Assembly: GCA_015680905.1 (NCBI GenBank)
Contig: CM027377.1
Location: 41,254,501-41,318,500, forward strand
Length of the DNA stretch: 64,000 nt
Reading direction: 5' to 3'
Source: Coptis chinensis
Taxonomy: Eukaryota > Streptophyta > Magnoliopsida > Ranunculales > Ranunculaceae
The position numbers and the translations under genes are program-made. This document shows, piece after piece, positions 11,014-21,916 of the stretch. A model generated the notes under the pieces. The model ran no database searches and had not been told where the DNA came from. It saw nothing but the letters and a program-made list of their open reading frames with translations. Numbering within the stretch: the first letter of the stretch is position 1; each line of letters begins with the position of its first letter.

Positions 11014-11773
11014 TTAAATTTTATTAAATTTTTTGTCAGGTTTATTCTTTGCCAAACGGGCAGGAAACGTTGCCTTAGGGCGGAATTTAACATAAGGATC
11101 CGCTTGTTCATTTCCTAATTTTTGAGTCGGTGACTTAGTTGGACTTGGTGTTTCCATCGGAGGTTCATTAGTGGAAACAGATTCATTGGAACCTTCGGAT
11201 ACCTTTGGGTGCTCATCTGGCATACGTATTTGATTATCTACAGTTCTACCAGATCGAAAAGTAGTGATTGCGTGCACCTCACCCTGGTTTGGAGTAGTTG
11301 TACCAGGTGCATTGGTAAGTTGAAAGGTCGTGTTTGCTGGCTTAGGGTTCGGAACTGCTTGTCTAGGAAACACGCCTTTCTGACTATTTTCTTGTGCTAA
11401 TTGTTGAAGTGATTGTTGGATAAATGTCAATATTTGAGATTGTTGGTTCATATAAGCTAAGAAAGTCTCGCTTGTCCAATCAGTAATGAGTGGCGCAGGT
11501 TGTGCAACAAGTACTAGTTCACGATTATTGCTAAGAAGTTGTTGATTATAACCGGGACTTGGATTGGCTAGAACAAGGCTGCGGTTGTTTTGATAGTTAG
11601 CATTGGAATTACTTTGAAACTGATTTTGACTTTGTTGGTACTGCTGATTATTTCCTGGGCGGTATGGAATAAAGTTGTTGGGTGATCGAACAGGTGGATT
11701 GGCAAAACTTGGAGGAGCCATCTGTTGTGTATTCGGGCGCCAAGCGAAATTCGGATGTTGTCTCCAAGGTGCA
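11014..11773 (-). pseudogene. Athila gag, C-terminal part (3' of the Tat insertion)
   Basis: Gag forms the virus-like particle. The fragment begins at the Tat insertion point with PWRQHPNFAWRPN, the Athila signature W..HPNFSW. A long Q/N-rich stretch (NNQQYQQSQNQFQSNSN) follows, then LAYMNQQSQILTFIQQS, AITTFRSGR, and a P/T-rich tail ending at 11014. The open frame extends to 11916, but residues beyond 11773 come from the Tat LTR and are not gag. It continues upstream at 21922 across the Tat element: the GTGCA duplication restores the codon order. Confidence 0.85.
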
Positions 11774-12251
11774 TGTTTCGACCAAATATGATCAAAACAA
11801 TAAGTGGTGACGAAAGAGACGAAGAACGTAGAAAAGTAGAAAAGTGATGGTGATCGGGAGAATGATGAGACTGTACTTTGCGGTTGCCTACGTACCCAAA
11901 TTATCGATGGGATCAAGTCTCAAGGACGTAGTTCTTTATGAAAAATAGTTTGGTATTTATATAGGTAGCGTAGAGAGTCCTTGTAGCTTAAGTATTCTTG
12001 TATCTTAAGTAATTGTGATTGAATATAACTCTCAATTGATAATTATCTCTTTGATAAGAAACGAATCTAGACATAAATTAACGTACATTAGTAGCAAGCC
12101 ATGTGGCTAAGGTTCAGCCTTAGACACATGAGTTAATGGGCCTGTACATTGATCCATGGTATTGCAAATTGGGTTTTAGCCCTGTTGATTAAACAAATAA
12201 AATAGAGACCCCTACTAATGGACGTTTGCCACGTAGGTGGGGGTCGAAACA
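11774..12251 (-). repeat. 3' LTR of the Tat element
   Basis: 478 bp, TGTTTCGACC...GGTCGAAACA, preceded by GTGCA. A minus-strand TATA box (CTATATAAATACC) lies at about 11952-11964. Same length as its partner at 21439-21916. Confidence 0.95.
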
Positions 12252-12266
12252 CTGCCCCCTCTTCGG
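12252..12266 (-). promoter_or_regulatory. Polypurine tract of the Tat element
   Basis: On the minus strand GAAGAGGGGGCAG lies directly against the 3' LTR, the expected place and composition for the plus-strand DNA primer. Confidence 0.75.
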
Positions 12267-12780
12267 CATGCGAACAAAGTTCATATGGCAAAGAAGAGAA
12301 AAAAATCAAGAAAAAAATGGAATAAGAAAAGAGTGAGCGGACTGTATAACAAAGTGTCGTGTGAACATAAACGATAGGAAAATGGACAGTCGGGAAAAAT
12401 TCGTGAATTATCGGGAACGAAATAATATCAAACTAACGTATACGGGACGCAATGTAATTAAATAAAAGATGGCTAAAAATGCATAGAAAAACTAAAAGAT
12501 GCACAGAAAAAATTGCAAAAGAAATTGATTGCCGAAAACTGTACCGAACGCATCACGTAACAATACGAAAGTTGATTTCGACGACGCATGCCAGCGGAAT
12601 AGCGATATTAGTATTAGGCCATTGAAATTAAATGTAGGGGCAGTTTAGTAATAATAGAAAGAAAAAGAATTTAACTACGAATTGGATTCAAAGGTTTCGG
12701 ATTAGATAAGAATGTGGAGTAGATAAGAATTAAGATTATAGACGAATTTGGATTAGAAAAGAATCCCACCAACAATGGAA
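12267..12780. other. Non-coding region of the Tat element upstream of the plus-strand TATA box
   Basis: About 0.5 kb, A-rich, without a gene. It lies between the purine tract and the plus-strand promoter-like site at 12799. Confidence 0.5.
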
Positions 12781-12798
12781 CACCAGGTCAAAAAAACC

Positions 12799-12807
12799 TT
12801 ATATAAG
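12799..12807 (+). promoter_or_regulatory. Plus-strand TATA box inside the Tat element
   Basis: TTATATAAG, oriented opposite to gag-pol and about 970 bp before the coiled-coil ORF at 13769. A GTAAGTA splice-donor word occurs at 13315, so a spliced antisense transcript is possible. Confidence 0.4.
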
Positions 12808-13768
12808 TGTTGGCGCAGCACCATAAAACCCAATCCAAGAAAAGACATCGACGCTCCTCAAACAGACGTGGTCAAGACTCCCTAAAGTCGTATAAAGCTT
12901 TTCCTCTTCTGCAGTATCGCCAACACTGGCCTCTAGAATGCTGTGTTTCGTCTTCGCGTTGTCTAGCAGGTACGTTGTCTCTCCGTCAAACTCTGTTTAG
13001 ACATAACTTGTGTCGGTTTTCGGTTCGGCTCAGGGGACAAGGCTGGCCGGCAAAGCAATATGGCCTTTGGTGGTAGAACACTGTCCTTGACCCATATCGA
13101 CGTGCTCTCGCCATGAAGATTTTTGCATGACCAAAGACGATCAAATATCGCATGTCAGTGCTGATTATCTTGTTTCTGATCTCAAGTCTTTGAAATCTGG
13201 TGAGTTTGGTTGCAAAGTGGTGTCCCTCGTTAGATCATCACTCCGTATAAAAAAAATCAGCCGCTTCCATAAAACAGTCACTGTTCAGCTCATCTTGGAT
13301 TTCGATGTTTGTGGTAAGTAAAACTTTACTCGTTATACTCCTTGTTTTTTATTGCCTTTGAACGTTAGAACTCTTTCCTCAGGATGTCCTCTGCATGGAA
13401 CATATGGTGGCGACAAAAAATACTAACGTTAGTTTTTGGAGTGAACTTCTTCATGATCTGCTGTGGAAGACACGCTGAGATGGCGATACTGATGGCGCCT
13501 CTATTCAAAAACTGGTTTTAACAAAACATGATACGATGCAGTGCCATCAAAGGAAGGGCACCGTACCTGTGTCGCACTGATTTGGCCCGGTGCACCCCAT
13601 TTGGATAAAGTGAACCCGGTTTTTGTGCTATCTAACCCGATTTTTTTTTTTTTTTTTTATTTGCCGCAAGTAGAAACGACCATATTATACGGGCTAAAGA
13701 AGTTTCGCGAAAAGGAATGAAGAAATGTTTTAGAAGAAATAAAGAAAGTGAAGATACTCAACTGAAAA

Positions 13769-14218
13769 TTGGAAGAATACTCAAACAAAGCATTAAGCGG
13801 AACCAACAGAGAGTTAGAAGACGAAAACAAAGACTTAATCGAGCGGACGGAAGAAGCAGAGCAGAAATCGTACGAAGAATTCGGGAAGGCCTACGAGATA
13901 ATGGAAGAACACAAACGTTTAAAAGCAGAGGTAATAGAATTGAAGTCACTCGTGGCGACCAAAGATCAGGAACTTAAACATGCGCAAAAAGAAGTGGAGA
14001 AAATTAACAAGCGGATGATAGATGTAAATGAGCGACTCGGCCAAGATCACGTGCAAATGGCACATTGTGAATCGACCGTAAGACAATTGACAGAGAACCT
14101 AACAGAAATGGGAGATGAACTAGAACGTGAAAAGATGAATTACAAAGATTTGTACGAGTTGTTTAAGCGAAGAACTGGTAAGGAACCATTGGATTTTTCC
14201 AAACCAATTATGATGTGA
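13769..14218 (+). CDS. Antisense extra ORF of the Tat element: coiled-coil protein
   Basis: About 150 codons on the strand opposite to gag-pol. The translation is almost entirely heptad-like and charged: NRELEDENKDLIERTEEAEQ, then AEVIELKSLVATKDQELK, then ENLTEMGDELEREKMNYKDL, ending FSKPIMM before a stop. No ATG starts it. An in-frame TGA lies at 13763, so it is probably the last exon of a spliced gene or a shifted continuation of the frame at 13717. Tat elements of several plants are known to carry extra ORFs downstream of pol, some in antisense. The function is unknown. I see no catalytic domain. Confidence 0.55.
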   Translation: MEEYSNKALSGTNRELEDENKDLIERTEEAEQKSYEEFGKAYEIMEEHKRLKAEVIELKSLVATKDQELKHAQKEVEKINKRMIDVNERLGQDHVQMAHCESTVRQLTENLTEMGDELEREKMNYKDLYELFKRRTGKEPLDFSKPIMM

Positions 14219-14407
14219 TTGTTGGAATGTAATACCAAAGTGCTAAAATTCTGTTGATGAAAATAAAAATAAAGTATGTGTTGGCAATTGAATATCGTTG
14301 CGATGTCAGATAACATACCTGTGGAAAACCGACAGTATTGTTAAGTTATGTAGATGAAACGAAATAGAATGAAATGCCCCCAATGCTAACTTTAACTTGG
14401 CAAAATG

Positions 14408-15104
14408 GGACTACGCGAGCGTAAAAATGTCCAAACTCAAAAATGACGACACAAAATGGGGTAATGTCGTCAGATGTTGTCATAGCGAGAGTAACGGACT
14501 AAGCGAGCGAAAAAACGTTCAAACTTAGACTGATGAAATTAAACGTGGTAACTTTGTCAGATTTTGTCGTAACAATAATAATGGACTAAGCGAGCGTAAA
14601 ATCATTCAAACTTAGACTGATGAAGCTAAATGTGGTAACTTCGTCAGATTTTGTCGTAACAATAGTAACGGACTAAGCGAGCGTAAAAGCATTCAAACTT
14701 AGACTGATGAAGCTAAACGTGGTAACTTCGTCAGATTTTGTCGTAACGATAGTAACGAACTAAGCGAGTGTAAAAGCGTTCAAACTTAGATTGACGAAAT
14801 TAAACGTGCTAACTTCGTCAGATTTTGTCGTAACGATAGTAACAAACTAAGCGAGCGTAAAAGCATTCAAGCTTAGACTGACCAAATTAAACGTGGTAAT
14901 TTCGTCAGATTTTATCGTAACAATAGCAACGGACTAAGCGAGCGTAAAAATATTCAAACTTAGACTGACAAAATTAAACATGGTAACTTTGTCAGATTTT
15001 GTCGTAGCGATAGTAACGAACTAAGTGAGCGTAAAAGCGTTCAAACTTAGACTGACAAAGCTAAACGTGGTAACTTCATCAGATTTTGTCGTAGCGATAA
15101 TAAG
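14408..15104. repeat. 87-bp tandem repeat array (8 units) in the Tat element
   Basis: Eight head-to-tail copies of a unit starting RRACTAAGCGAGCG and containing CAAACTTAGACTGA and TTCGTCAGATTTTGTCGTA. The first unit is the most diverged. 87 is a multiple of three, but every unit carries stops, so it is not coding. Arrays at this place are typical of the Tat clade and can seed satellite DNA. Confidence 0.93.
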
Positions 15105-15277
15105 GTTTGCTAGAACCAAAATAATACCATTGGAACTTAAGTAAAAGAACTACTTCTTTATTGATTACCGAGTCTTGAAAAATGCAAAGATAATAACGGA
15201 AAATAAATGACTAAATTGGAAACAAACTAAAGATTGTATTTTTTTTTCAGGATAATGGGAAAACAACAACTAAAATC

Positions 15278-16398
15278 TACTTATAGAACTTGCGCAGATG
15301 AAACGCATTCCATGGCTTATCAAGAACATTCACATCTAAATCTCAGAGAAAATAAGATCCTTTGGTGGCGGGGCGATCAATGGTGTATGTACCTGTCCAG
15401 TTTTCTCCAAATTTACCGGAATCTATCAACCTCGTCTTTCGACAAAGTACCCATTCATCTTTCTCAAACACTTTAAGTCGAACTTTCTTATCATATTTTC
15501 ATTTCATATCAGCTTGATAACGAATTAACTATTGAAGACCAACATCTCTTGTCTCATTTATCAAGGCTTTGGCTTGAGCAAGTGCTTGATCATTCGACTC
15601 CAATTCCACGGCAGAAGTTCGTGTGGTTGGAGTCATCAACTCTGTAGGCAAGATTGCTTCCGTACTGTAAGCAAGATTAAACGGAAAAAATCTCGTTGAA
15701 TGCTTAGGTGTGGTTCGATAAGCCCACATAACCGCAGGAAGTTCCTTAACCCAATTTCCTTTGGCCTGTTGAAGTCATCACTTGAGCATTGCAAGAATGG
15801 ATTTGTTAGTAGCTTCAGCTTGTCCATTAGCTTGAGGATGGTATGGTGCCGAGAAATTGTGACTAATCTTCAAGTTAGAACAAAATTGTCTAATTTCTTC
15901 AGCATCAAATTGTTTGCCATTGTCGGAAGTCAATGATGTTGGAATACCGAAACGACAAACAATGTCACGCCATAAGAACCTTTTAACATTTGAAGCATGG
16001 ATCTAGGCTAAGGGGCGGCATTTCACTTAGTAAAATAATCGGGCCATGACGAAGTGAAATGAATTTGTCGGGGAGCTTCGGGAAAGAGGACCGACAATGT
16101 CAAGACCCCACTTTGCAAATGGCCAAGGGCTCAAGATTGGATGAAGTTCCATCGCTGGAAGAGTTCCTATATTAGCATATTTCTGACAAGGAACACACTT
16201 CTCAGACAAACGCTTAGCATCATTTTGTATGTATGGCCACCAATACTCTTGTGTCATTGCTCTATGAGCGAGACTTCTCCCCCAGGAGTGGTTCCCACAT
16301 AGGCCTGAATGAATTTCCGCGAGGATGAGTAAACCTTCAGCTATGCTGAGACAATGAAGCATAGGGTTAAGACTTGTGCCTTTGCGATAAAGTTGCAA
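15278..16398 (-). pseudogene. Tat integrase (broken)
   Basis: The N-terminal zinc region reads HSGLCGNH ... CVPCQKYA (HHCC). The first catalytic Asp lies in KWGLDIVGPL. After a frame change the core continues (about 15960-15740) with LTSDNGKQFD, containing the second Asp, and ANGQAEATNK, containing the Glu, so the DDE triad is present. Two consecutive stops follow near 15775. The frame 15729-15529 resumes with MWAYRTTPKHST and FNLAYSTEAILPTEL. The C-terminus can be read to about 15277 (KYDKKVRLKVFEKDEWVL, NAFHLRKFYK, stop). Complete in length, but split by shifts and stops. Confidence 0.92.
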
Positions 16399-16431
16399 AA
16401 GACCGTCCCAAGTCGAGATGAGACAATATTT

Positions 16432-16962
16432 CTAAGCATCGCGTTTGACACAATCACCCACTTTATGATTGGGAGGCAAGATGTGATCATGTAAATATGT
16501 GATATAAAGAAGACGCCAATCATCCTCGTCACAAGGCGTAAGTAGAAAACTTAGCTTCATGATCATTGTCGGTATGGATCGAGACAATATCATTGATAGG
16601 ATCATCATAAGTTGTAGATCAAGTGTTTTCTCTGCAATGACAGCTTGATTATCAAGATCACGCTTGCGCTTCCGAGTCAGCACAGGAGATATCAAATTGG
16701 CATGACGGGATTCGTCAGAAAATGTCTGGACGAAAAAACAACTCTGAGTGATGTACATATCGTGCAAATCCTCGATGGACAGATCGATACTCGGCTCCTT
16801 TTGAAATTCAATGGTAATATGGCGAGGCTCATCTGACTTAACTATCGCGGATAAATATGCTAGAGAATTAGCATGTCTCACATCATGACGCAGACGTTGC
16901 ACAATACTGATAGATTCAAAATTTCGAGCAATTTGATGAATTAAGTCCAAATAAGCCGTCAT
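16432..16962 (-). pseudogene. Tat pol linker between the second RNase H and integrase
   Basis: The frame continues the second RNase H: AYLDLIHQIARNFESISIVQ, then VQRLRHDVRHANSLAYLSAI. This is the usual RNase H C-terminal pattern in which the last acidic residue sits in an HA(D/N) motif; here Asp is replaced by Asn (HANSLAYL). The remainder is a low-conservation linker. It is separated from the preceding RNase H piece by a shift near 16962-17036. Confidence 0.7.
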
Positions 16963-17035
16963 TCTCTCGTCACGAGTAGCATACGATCCTCCAAACTGGC
17001 TAGCGACTAACTTAGAATATGTGAATAATTATAAC

Positions 17036-17356
17036 TTAGTCCCCTGTGTGAAGAGCGAAGTCGCAAAGTCGCAAATGATGACTTTCGTGACTTTCGGCCT
17101 CATTATTTGAAGCGTCAAAACCCAAACGCACTGACTTCTCAATTTTTTCTCCATTCGGCTGCAAGATTACACACCCAATACCGGAGCTAGACTTATTATG
17201 CAAACCATCAGTGTAAACAATCCAACAATCGGCATATATATCTGATAAGTGTGGCAAGTCAACGCCCCCAAAAGGTAGTGGCGTGTTGTCGACAAAATTT
17301 TCTTCATCCAATAATGTATCAGACATAGGAATATCATCAATAGGAAAAGCAGCCAT
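17036..17356 (-). pseudogene. Second, archaeal-type RNase H (aRH) of the Tat element
   Basis: WIVYTDGLHNKSSSGIGCVI holds the first catalytic Asp (YTDG) and FDASNNEAE the catalytic Glu. An additional RNase H placed between the ordinary RNase H and the integrase is the hallmark of the Tat lineage of plant Ty3/gypsy elements. The C-terminus after NNEAE shifts frame (ESHESHHLRLCDFALHTGD is out of the family pattern), so the domain is broken. It is thought to substitute for, or add to, the activity of the first RNase H. Confidence 0.85.
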
Positions 17357-17364
17357 TAGCGAAG

Positions 17365-17830
17365 CTAAAACTTGTCCTTTCTTAGCTGTGCGAGTTTCAA
17401 AAACAATGTTATAAGCGCTAAGGTAATATTCCCATTTTGCGAGGCGACTTGATTCCTGGGTGTTGCAAAAAAGCTTTCGCAGTGAATATTCGGTATAAAC
17501 TTTGACAACTCGACCCTAGAAATAATGCTTAAGACGTCGGGCAGCATAAACCAAGTCTAAAGCAATTTTTTCCACTCGAGAATACCTTGTTTCAGCCGTT
17601 GTAAGAGTCTTGCTAACAAAGAATATAGGATGACCATCGTCACCGTTGACAAATAAGATGGTGCTTATGATATGATCAGTAGCGGCTAAATACAGACCTA
17701 TAGGCTGCCCCCTTGCTGGACTGTCAAGAACTTGAGGTTGGACTAAGTATGCTTTCAAGTGACAAAATGCAAATTCACAGTCCTCCGTCCAAATTGATGC
17801 GTCTTCAATGTTTGGAAAAAAAGACGACAT
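17365..17830 (-). pseudogene. First RNase H domain of the Tat element
   Basis: Follows RT with WTEDCEFAFCHLKAYLVQP, then GLYLAATDHIISTILF in the first catalytic region, FFVSKTLTTAETRYSRVEK with the Glu region, and AARRLKHYF. The frame overlaps the RT frame by 76 bases at 17755-17830 because of a frameshift, and a stop follows HYF at about 17516. The first catalytic Asp appears as ATDH rather than DAS. In Tat elements this first RNase H is often degenerate. Confidence 0.85.
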
Positions 17831-18811
17831 CGATCAGAATACCGAGAGATAAAGCGATTTAGGGCAGCCAAGCGTCCTGTAAGTCGTTGAATCTCTTTCT
17901 TTGACGTCGAAGAAGGCATTTCAAGGATAGCCCGAATCTGATCCAGATTTGCTTCAATTCCGCGTCTAGTAATCATGTATCCTAAGAATTTACCAGACAA
18001 TAAACCAAAAAAACACTTAGCTGGATTCAAACGCATGTTAACATTGGAGAGTCTGTCGAAAACAGCTTGCAAATCAGTAAGATGATCAGGTGCTTCTGTA
18101 GATTTGACAACCATGTCGTCGATGTATGCTTTGACTGTCTTTCCAAGTAGATCAGAAAAAAAGGTGTTGACTAGTTTTTGATATATGGCTCCAGCATTTT
18201 TCAGACCGAAAGGCATTACCTGGTAACAGTAAATTTCTTGGTCTGTAATGAATGCAGTAAACTTTTGGCCCTCAATGAATAACGGAATCTGATGATAACC
18301 AGAATAAGCATCCAAAAAAGACAAACGCTGAAAACCAGATGTGGCATCAACCATTTTAGATATATGAGGCAATGGATACGGATGAATCGGACATGCTATA
18401 TTGAGATTCATGAAATCGACACAAACACGTAATTTGTCGTTCTTTTTAAGCATTGCGACTACATTTGACAGCCATGTTGGATAAGTCACAGACCTTATAA
18501 AATTAACAAACAAGAGACGGTCGATTTCTTCTTTCACTTTCATCTTTCTATCGAGGATCATCCTTCGGGGCTTTTCTCTAACCGGCTTTGCATTGGGATC
18601 AATGTCGAGTTTATGACAAGCCACAGAAGGATTTATACCAGGCATTTGTTCTATTCGCCAAGCAAAAACATGACTATTCTTCCTCATTAACAAAATAAGC
18701 TCTTGTCTCTCGGCTTCTGGAAGTTCGGCTGAAATAAAAGTTTTCTTTTCAGGGAGTTGGCCAATTTGAACTTCTAAAAGTGGATCAATGGTCGGGGGTC
18801 CTTCAACATTT
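17755..18811 (-). pseudogene. Tat reverse transcriptase
   Basis: Motifs in order: FAWRIEQMPGINPSVACHKL and VREKPRRMILDRK before the fingers; LRVCVDFMNLNIACP; SFLDAYSGYHQI with the first catalytic Asp; MPFGLKNAGAIYQKL; KAYIDDMVVKS, the YxDD box with both Asp; RGIEANLDQIRAILEMPSS; and RLTGRLAALNRFISR, diagnostic of the Tat clade. 18693-17755 is one open frame of about 312 codons, so the catalytic residues are all kept. The upstream linker runs to protease. The surrounding shifts prevent a full polyprotein. Confidence 0.95.
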
Positions 18812-19276
18812 CTATTGGTAGAGTAAACTGAAGGTCCCGGATGCTGTAATTGCTATTTGACTGCGTTGGAACTCAGAATAGTTTGTCCAAACAACTTCAG
18901 ACTTCTTATAATCATCGAGAATATTGTCGTGACAAATTAGAGATGCAACTTGATCACTGCGCACTTTACAGACTTTTTTATTGAATGGAAACTTGATGAC
19001 TTGATGATATGTTGAGACGACAACTTCCATATAATGAATCCAATCGCGATCAAGGATGACATTGTAAGGGGATTTACAATCCATCAATAGGAAATCAATA
19101 TTGACTTCCTTCTGCATAAGAGTGACCGGAAGAGAAACCTTTCCAACGCAATGAGTAGCGGTACCATCAAAACCAACGATAGGCGCATTTTCAGGTGTGA
19201 CCAAGTTATCAATAAAAGGAATACTGCGATAACACCCAGAAAACATGACGCTAGCTGAACTACTAGTGTCGATCAT
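18812..19276 (-). pseudogene. Tat aspartic protease with an altered active site
   Basis: The expected DTGSS box is written DTSSSASVMF, so the essential Gly is replaced by Ser. The flap and C-terminal core follow: PIVGFDGTATHCVGKVSLPV, FLLMDCKSPYNVILDRDWIH, and a long tail. An in-frame stop lies just before the active site, between the frame ending at 19283 and this one. In this family the protease follows gag and precedes RT without a gap. The Gly change alone should inactivate it. Confidence 0.88.
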
Positions 19277-19282
19277 TATACG

Positions 19283-21381
19283 TTATACGCACATATAGCT
19301 GATATACGCAGTTATCACGACAACATCATAATGAGGAACATGCACTCCCATTAGATCTTGGTCAGTGAAACACAATGGTTCGTCTTCAATAGTCTCTGTG
19401 CGAAAACCTTCCACGAAATTGATCCCGTTAACTTCGTAAAAATTAACAAGATATTTGACTTTAGAACGACGAGCATTTTTCCGCTGAGTATTGGACAATG
19501 AGTCAATGACGGCATGTCCAACCTTAATGACATTGTGATCGGTTACAGTTAAAGCTTGAGTTGTCACTTTTTCTGCACATATTGATCAAGTTTCCCATTC
19601 TGCACAAGCTTTTCAATTCTTCCCCGCAAAGACTGACAATTCTCAGTCTCATGACCATAATCATTATGAAATTTGCACCATAACGATTTATCGCGAGTTG
19701 TTTTAGTGTCGTCGCGCAGAGGAAACGGCGGAGTGAGCAGATTTTTATCCTTGATTTTGTCGTAAACTACCGCATATTTAGTATTAAGCGGAGTTAATTC
19801 AAGATCAGTAAAAGGCTTTTCGATCCTACTCGTGGAGTCTTCTTTCTTATACGGAGGCTTCTGACTGGGTTGATGTTGATCAAAAGTCAGATTCTTCTGT
19901 TTGTTTCGTTGATCATTGAAATCTTTTCCTTTCTTATCGTTGTCACGAGAAGTTTGAGCAGCAGTGTCGTCCTTAACATTGATAAATTGTTGAACTTGCT
20001 GGTATAACGCACGTCTTGAAGATGGAATGTCCCGAACAAGAGAGTTGTACAACCCGTCTTTATCAAATAAGATAGCTTCTTTAAAAGCATAGACCACCAT
20101 TAGATCAGACTGCTCGGAAATCTCAGTTGCAGCTTGGCAGAAACGAGTGACAAAACTAAGGAGAGTTTCATCACGTTGTTGCTTGATGCTGAAAATAACC
20201 CGGACACCATTTGAACGTTTCAGATTATGATGAAAATGTTTTGCAAACTTTTCAATTAAGTCCTTGAACCGATGAATAGATCGTAGGGGTAATTCGCTAA
20301 ACCATACCAATGCTTCCCCTTTTAATGTAGAAGGGAAAAATTTACATTTCAAAGCATCGTCACCACCCGATAAAACCAGTTTGTTGATGAAATTAATCAC
20401 ATCAAGCATAGGATATCCCTCAACATCATCATATTGATCAAACTCAGGTTGTTTGAAATCTTTGCTGTGAGTAGCACGTTGGACAGCGAGAGAAAATTTG
20501 TCAAAATACCATCTTTAATTGCAAGATTCTCTAATGTCGATTCAAAAGGATCACTATCAAGAAAGAGCTTTTTTAATCATTTCTAGGACACGTTGAGGAG
20601 TCATCAGATCCATATCGGCTGGCTCATAATCATGATCGCGATGACGCCTATGGGAACGAATAGAACCAGAAGAAAATGATGAAGATTCATCGTGACTGTG
20701 TCGAGAGGAATGTGGTTGGTACATTGGACCTTCAGTACGATAATGTTTGGAATGATAAGAACTGCGTCGCTGAAGTGTTTCGCCATACTGATGGTTCCGA
20801 TCATGAGTGCGACCATTATTTTGTTTGCCACCCGAATTCCTCATGACTTGCCGATAATCTGTAGGACCGTAGGGTGCAGTCGGACGGTTATTAGCAGTAC
20901 CTTGCGTACCGAGAATATGGTCAAGTGGTTGGAAGTTTCTCGGCGGAGGTCGGGGAATTCATCGCCCATTACTTGGAACTCGTTGATGGCTGTTGCGAAT
21001 ATCGTGAATCTCATCCTCACCACTTAAACGATCCCACACACTATTATGTTGTTGGCATATGTTACATTGTGGTGTGACAGATACAACATCATCTGCGAGT
21101 AGAGTGGGTGGTTTAAGATGACGCCTGTAGTAGTTGTTCTGTTTGCGGACAATCTTTAACTTTTGAAGAAGTGCTTTGCGAGACATATGACTTACATTAT
21201 CCATATCAGATACTGGAGAATCGTCAGAGACAATAACCTTGTGCTGAATAATTTGGCGCATTGGTGGAACGACAGTATTAGGAGGTATTATTCTGTCATC
21301 GCCAAGTTGACCTTGACCATCATGTTCGTGATGATCGTCAGTAATTACATTGGGACCTTGAGCTCTTCGAGTATGCGTCAT
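19283..21381 (-). pseudogene. Tat gag (three frame pieces)
   Basis: Starts at an ATG (21381) about 58 bp after the 5' LTR: MTHTRRAQGPNVITDD. The first piece (21381-20959) and second (20844-20557, RHRDHDYEPADMDLMTPQRV) are the arginine/histidine-rich N-terminal part. The third (20409-19564) is the retrotrans_gag domain: LKCKFFPSTLKGEALVWFSE, FVTRFCQAATEISEQSDLMV, AFKEAILFDKDGLYNSL, then a nucleocapsid-like CKFHNDYGHETENCQSLRGR with a CX7HX4C-type spacing. 19567-19283 links to protease. Shifts separate the pieces. Confidence 0.9.
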
Positions 21382-21420
21382 AACTTTCGCAGAACGTGAT
21401 CGAGGGTGTTGAATAAGAAC

Positions 21421-21438
21421 CGCAGACGGCGCTAATTA
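21421..21438 (-). promoter_or_regulatory. Primer-binding site of the Tat element
   Basis: On the minus strand, directly after the 5' LTR: TAATTAGCGCCGTCTGCG. GCGCCGTC matches the 3' end complement of plant tRNA-Asp (TGGCGCCGTC...). The full match is imperfect. Confidence 0.6.
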
Positions 21439-21916
21439 TGTTTCGACCAAATATGATCAAAACACTAAGTGGTGATAAAAGAGACGAAGAACGTAGAAAA
21501 GTAGAAAAGTGATGGTGATCGGGAGAATGATGAGACTGTACCTTGCGGTTGCCTACGTACCCAAATTATCGATGGGATCAAGTCTCAAGAACGTAGTTCT
21601 GTATGAAAAATAGTTTGGTATTTATATAGGTAGAGTAGAGAGTCCTTGTAGCTTAAGTATTCTTGTATCTTAAGTAATTGTGATTGAATATAACTCTCAA
21701 CTGATAATTATCTCTTTGATAAGAAACAAATCTGGACATAAATTAACGTGCATTAGTGGCAAACCATGTGGCTAAGGTTCAGCCTTAGACACACGAGTTA
21801 ATGGGTCTGTACATTGATCCATAGTATTGTAAATTAGGCTTTAGTCCTGTTGATTAAATGAATAAAATAGAGACCCCTACTAATGGACGTTTGCCACGTA
21901 GGTGGGAGTCGAAATA
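21439..21916 (-). repeat. 5' LTR of the Tat element
   Basis: 478 bp, same tips as 11774-12251, with the last base pair of the tip changed (GAAATA). Minus-strand TATA box at about 21617-21629. Followed by GTGCA (21917-21921). Confidence 0.95.

Larger units (their letters stand above)
11774..21916 (-). mobile_element. Tat-lineage Ty3/gypsy LTR retrotransposon, complete but inactive (10.1 kb)
   Basis: Two 478-bp LTRs (11774-12251 and 21439-21916) are flanked by GTGCA on both sides. LTR tips are TGTTTCGACC and GGTCGAAACA, a perfect inverted repeat in the left copy. Minus-strand order from the right: 5' LTR, primer-binding site, gag, protease, RT, RNase H, a second (archaeal-type) RNase H, integrase, 87-bp tandem repeats, a plus-strand coiled-coil ORF region, purine tract, 3' LTR. 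The extra RNase H and the long region after integrase identify the Tat clade. I count about 24 substitutions between the LTRs (5%), mostly transitions. It sits inside Athila gag. Confidence 0.95.

Noticed and set aside
11774-11916. N-terminal extension of the Athila gag frame into the Tat LTR
   Set aside because: The open frame simply runs across the insertion border; true gag continues at 21922.
12807-13321. Plus-strand frames after the TATA box as separate genes
   Set aside because: Low-complexity or Arg/Ser-rich translations without domains. They may be the leader of the antisense transcript, but coding cannot be supported.
14408-15104. CRISPR-like array
   Set aside because: Units are 87-bp head-to-tail copies without unique spacers, in a plant retrotransposon. 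It is a tandem repeat.
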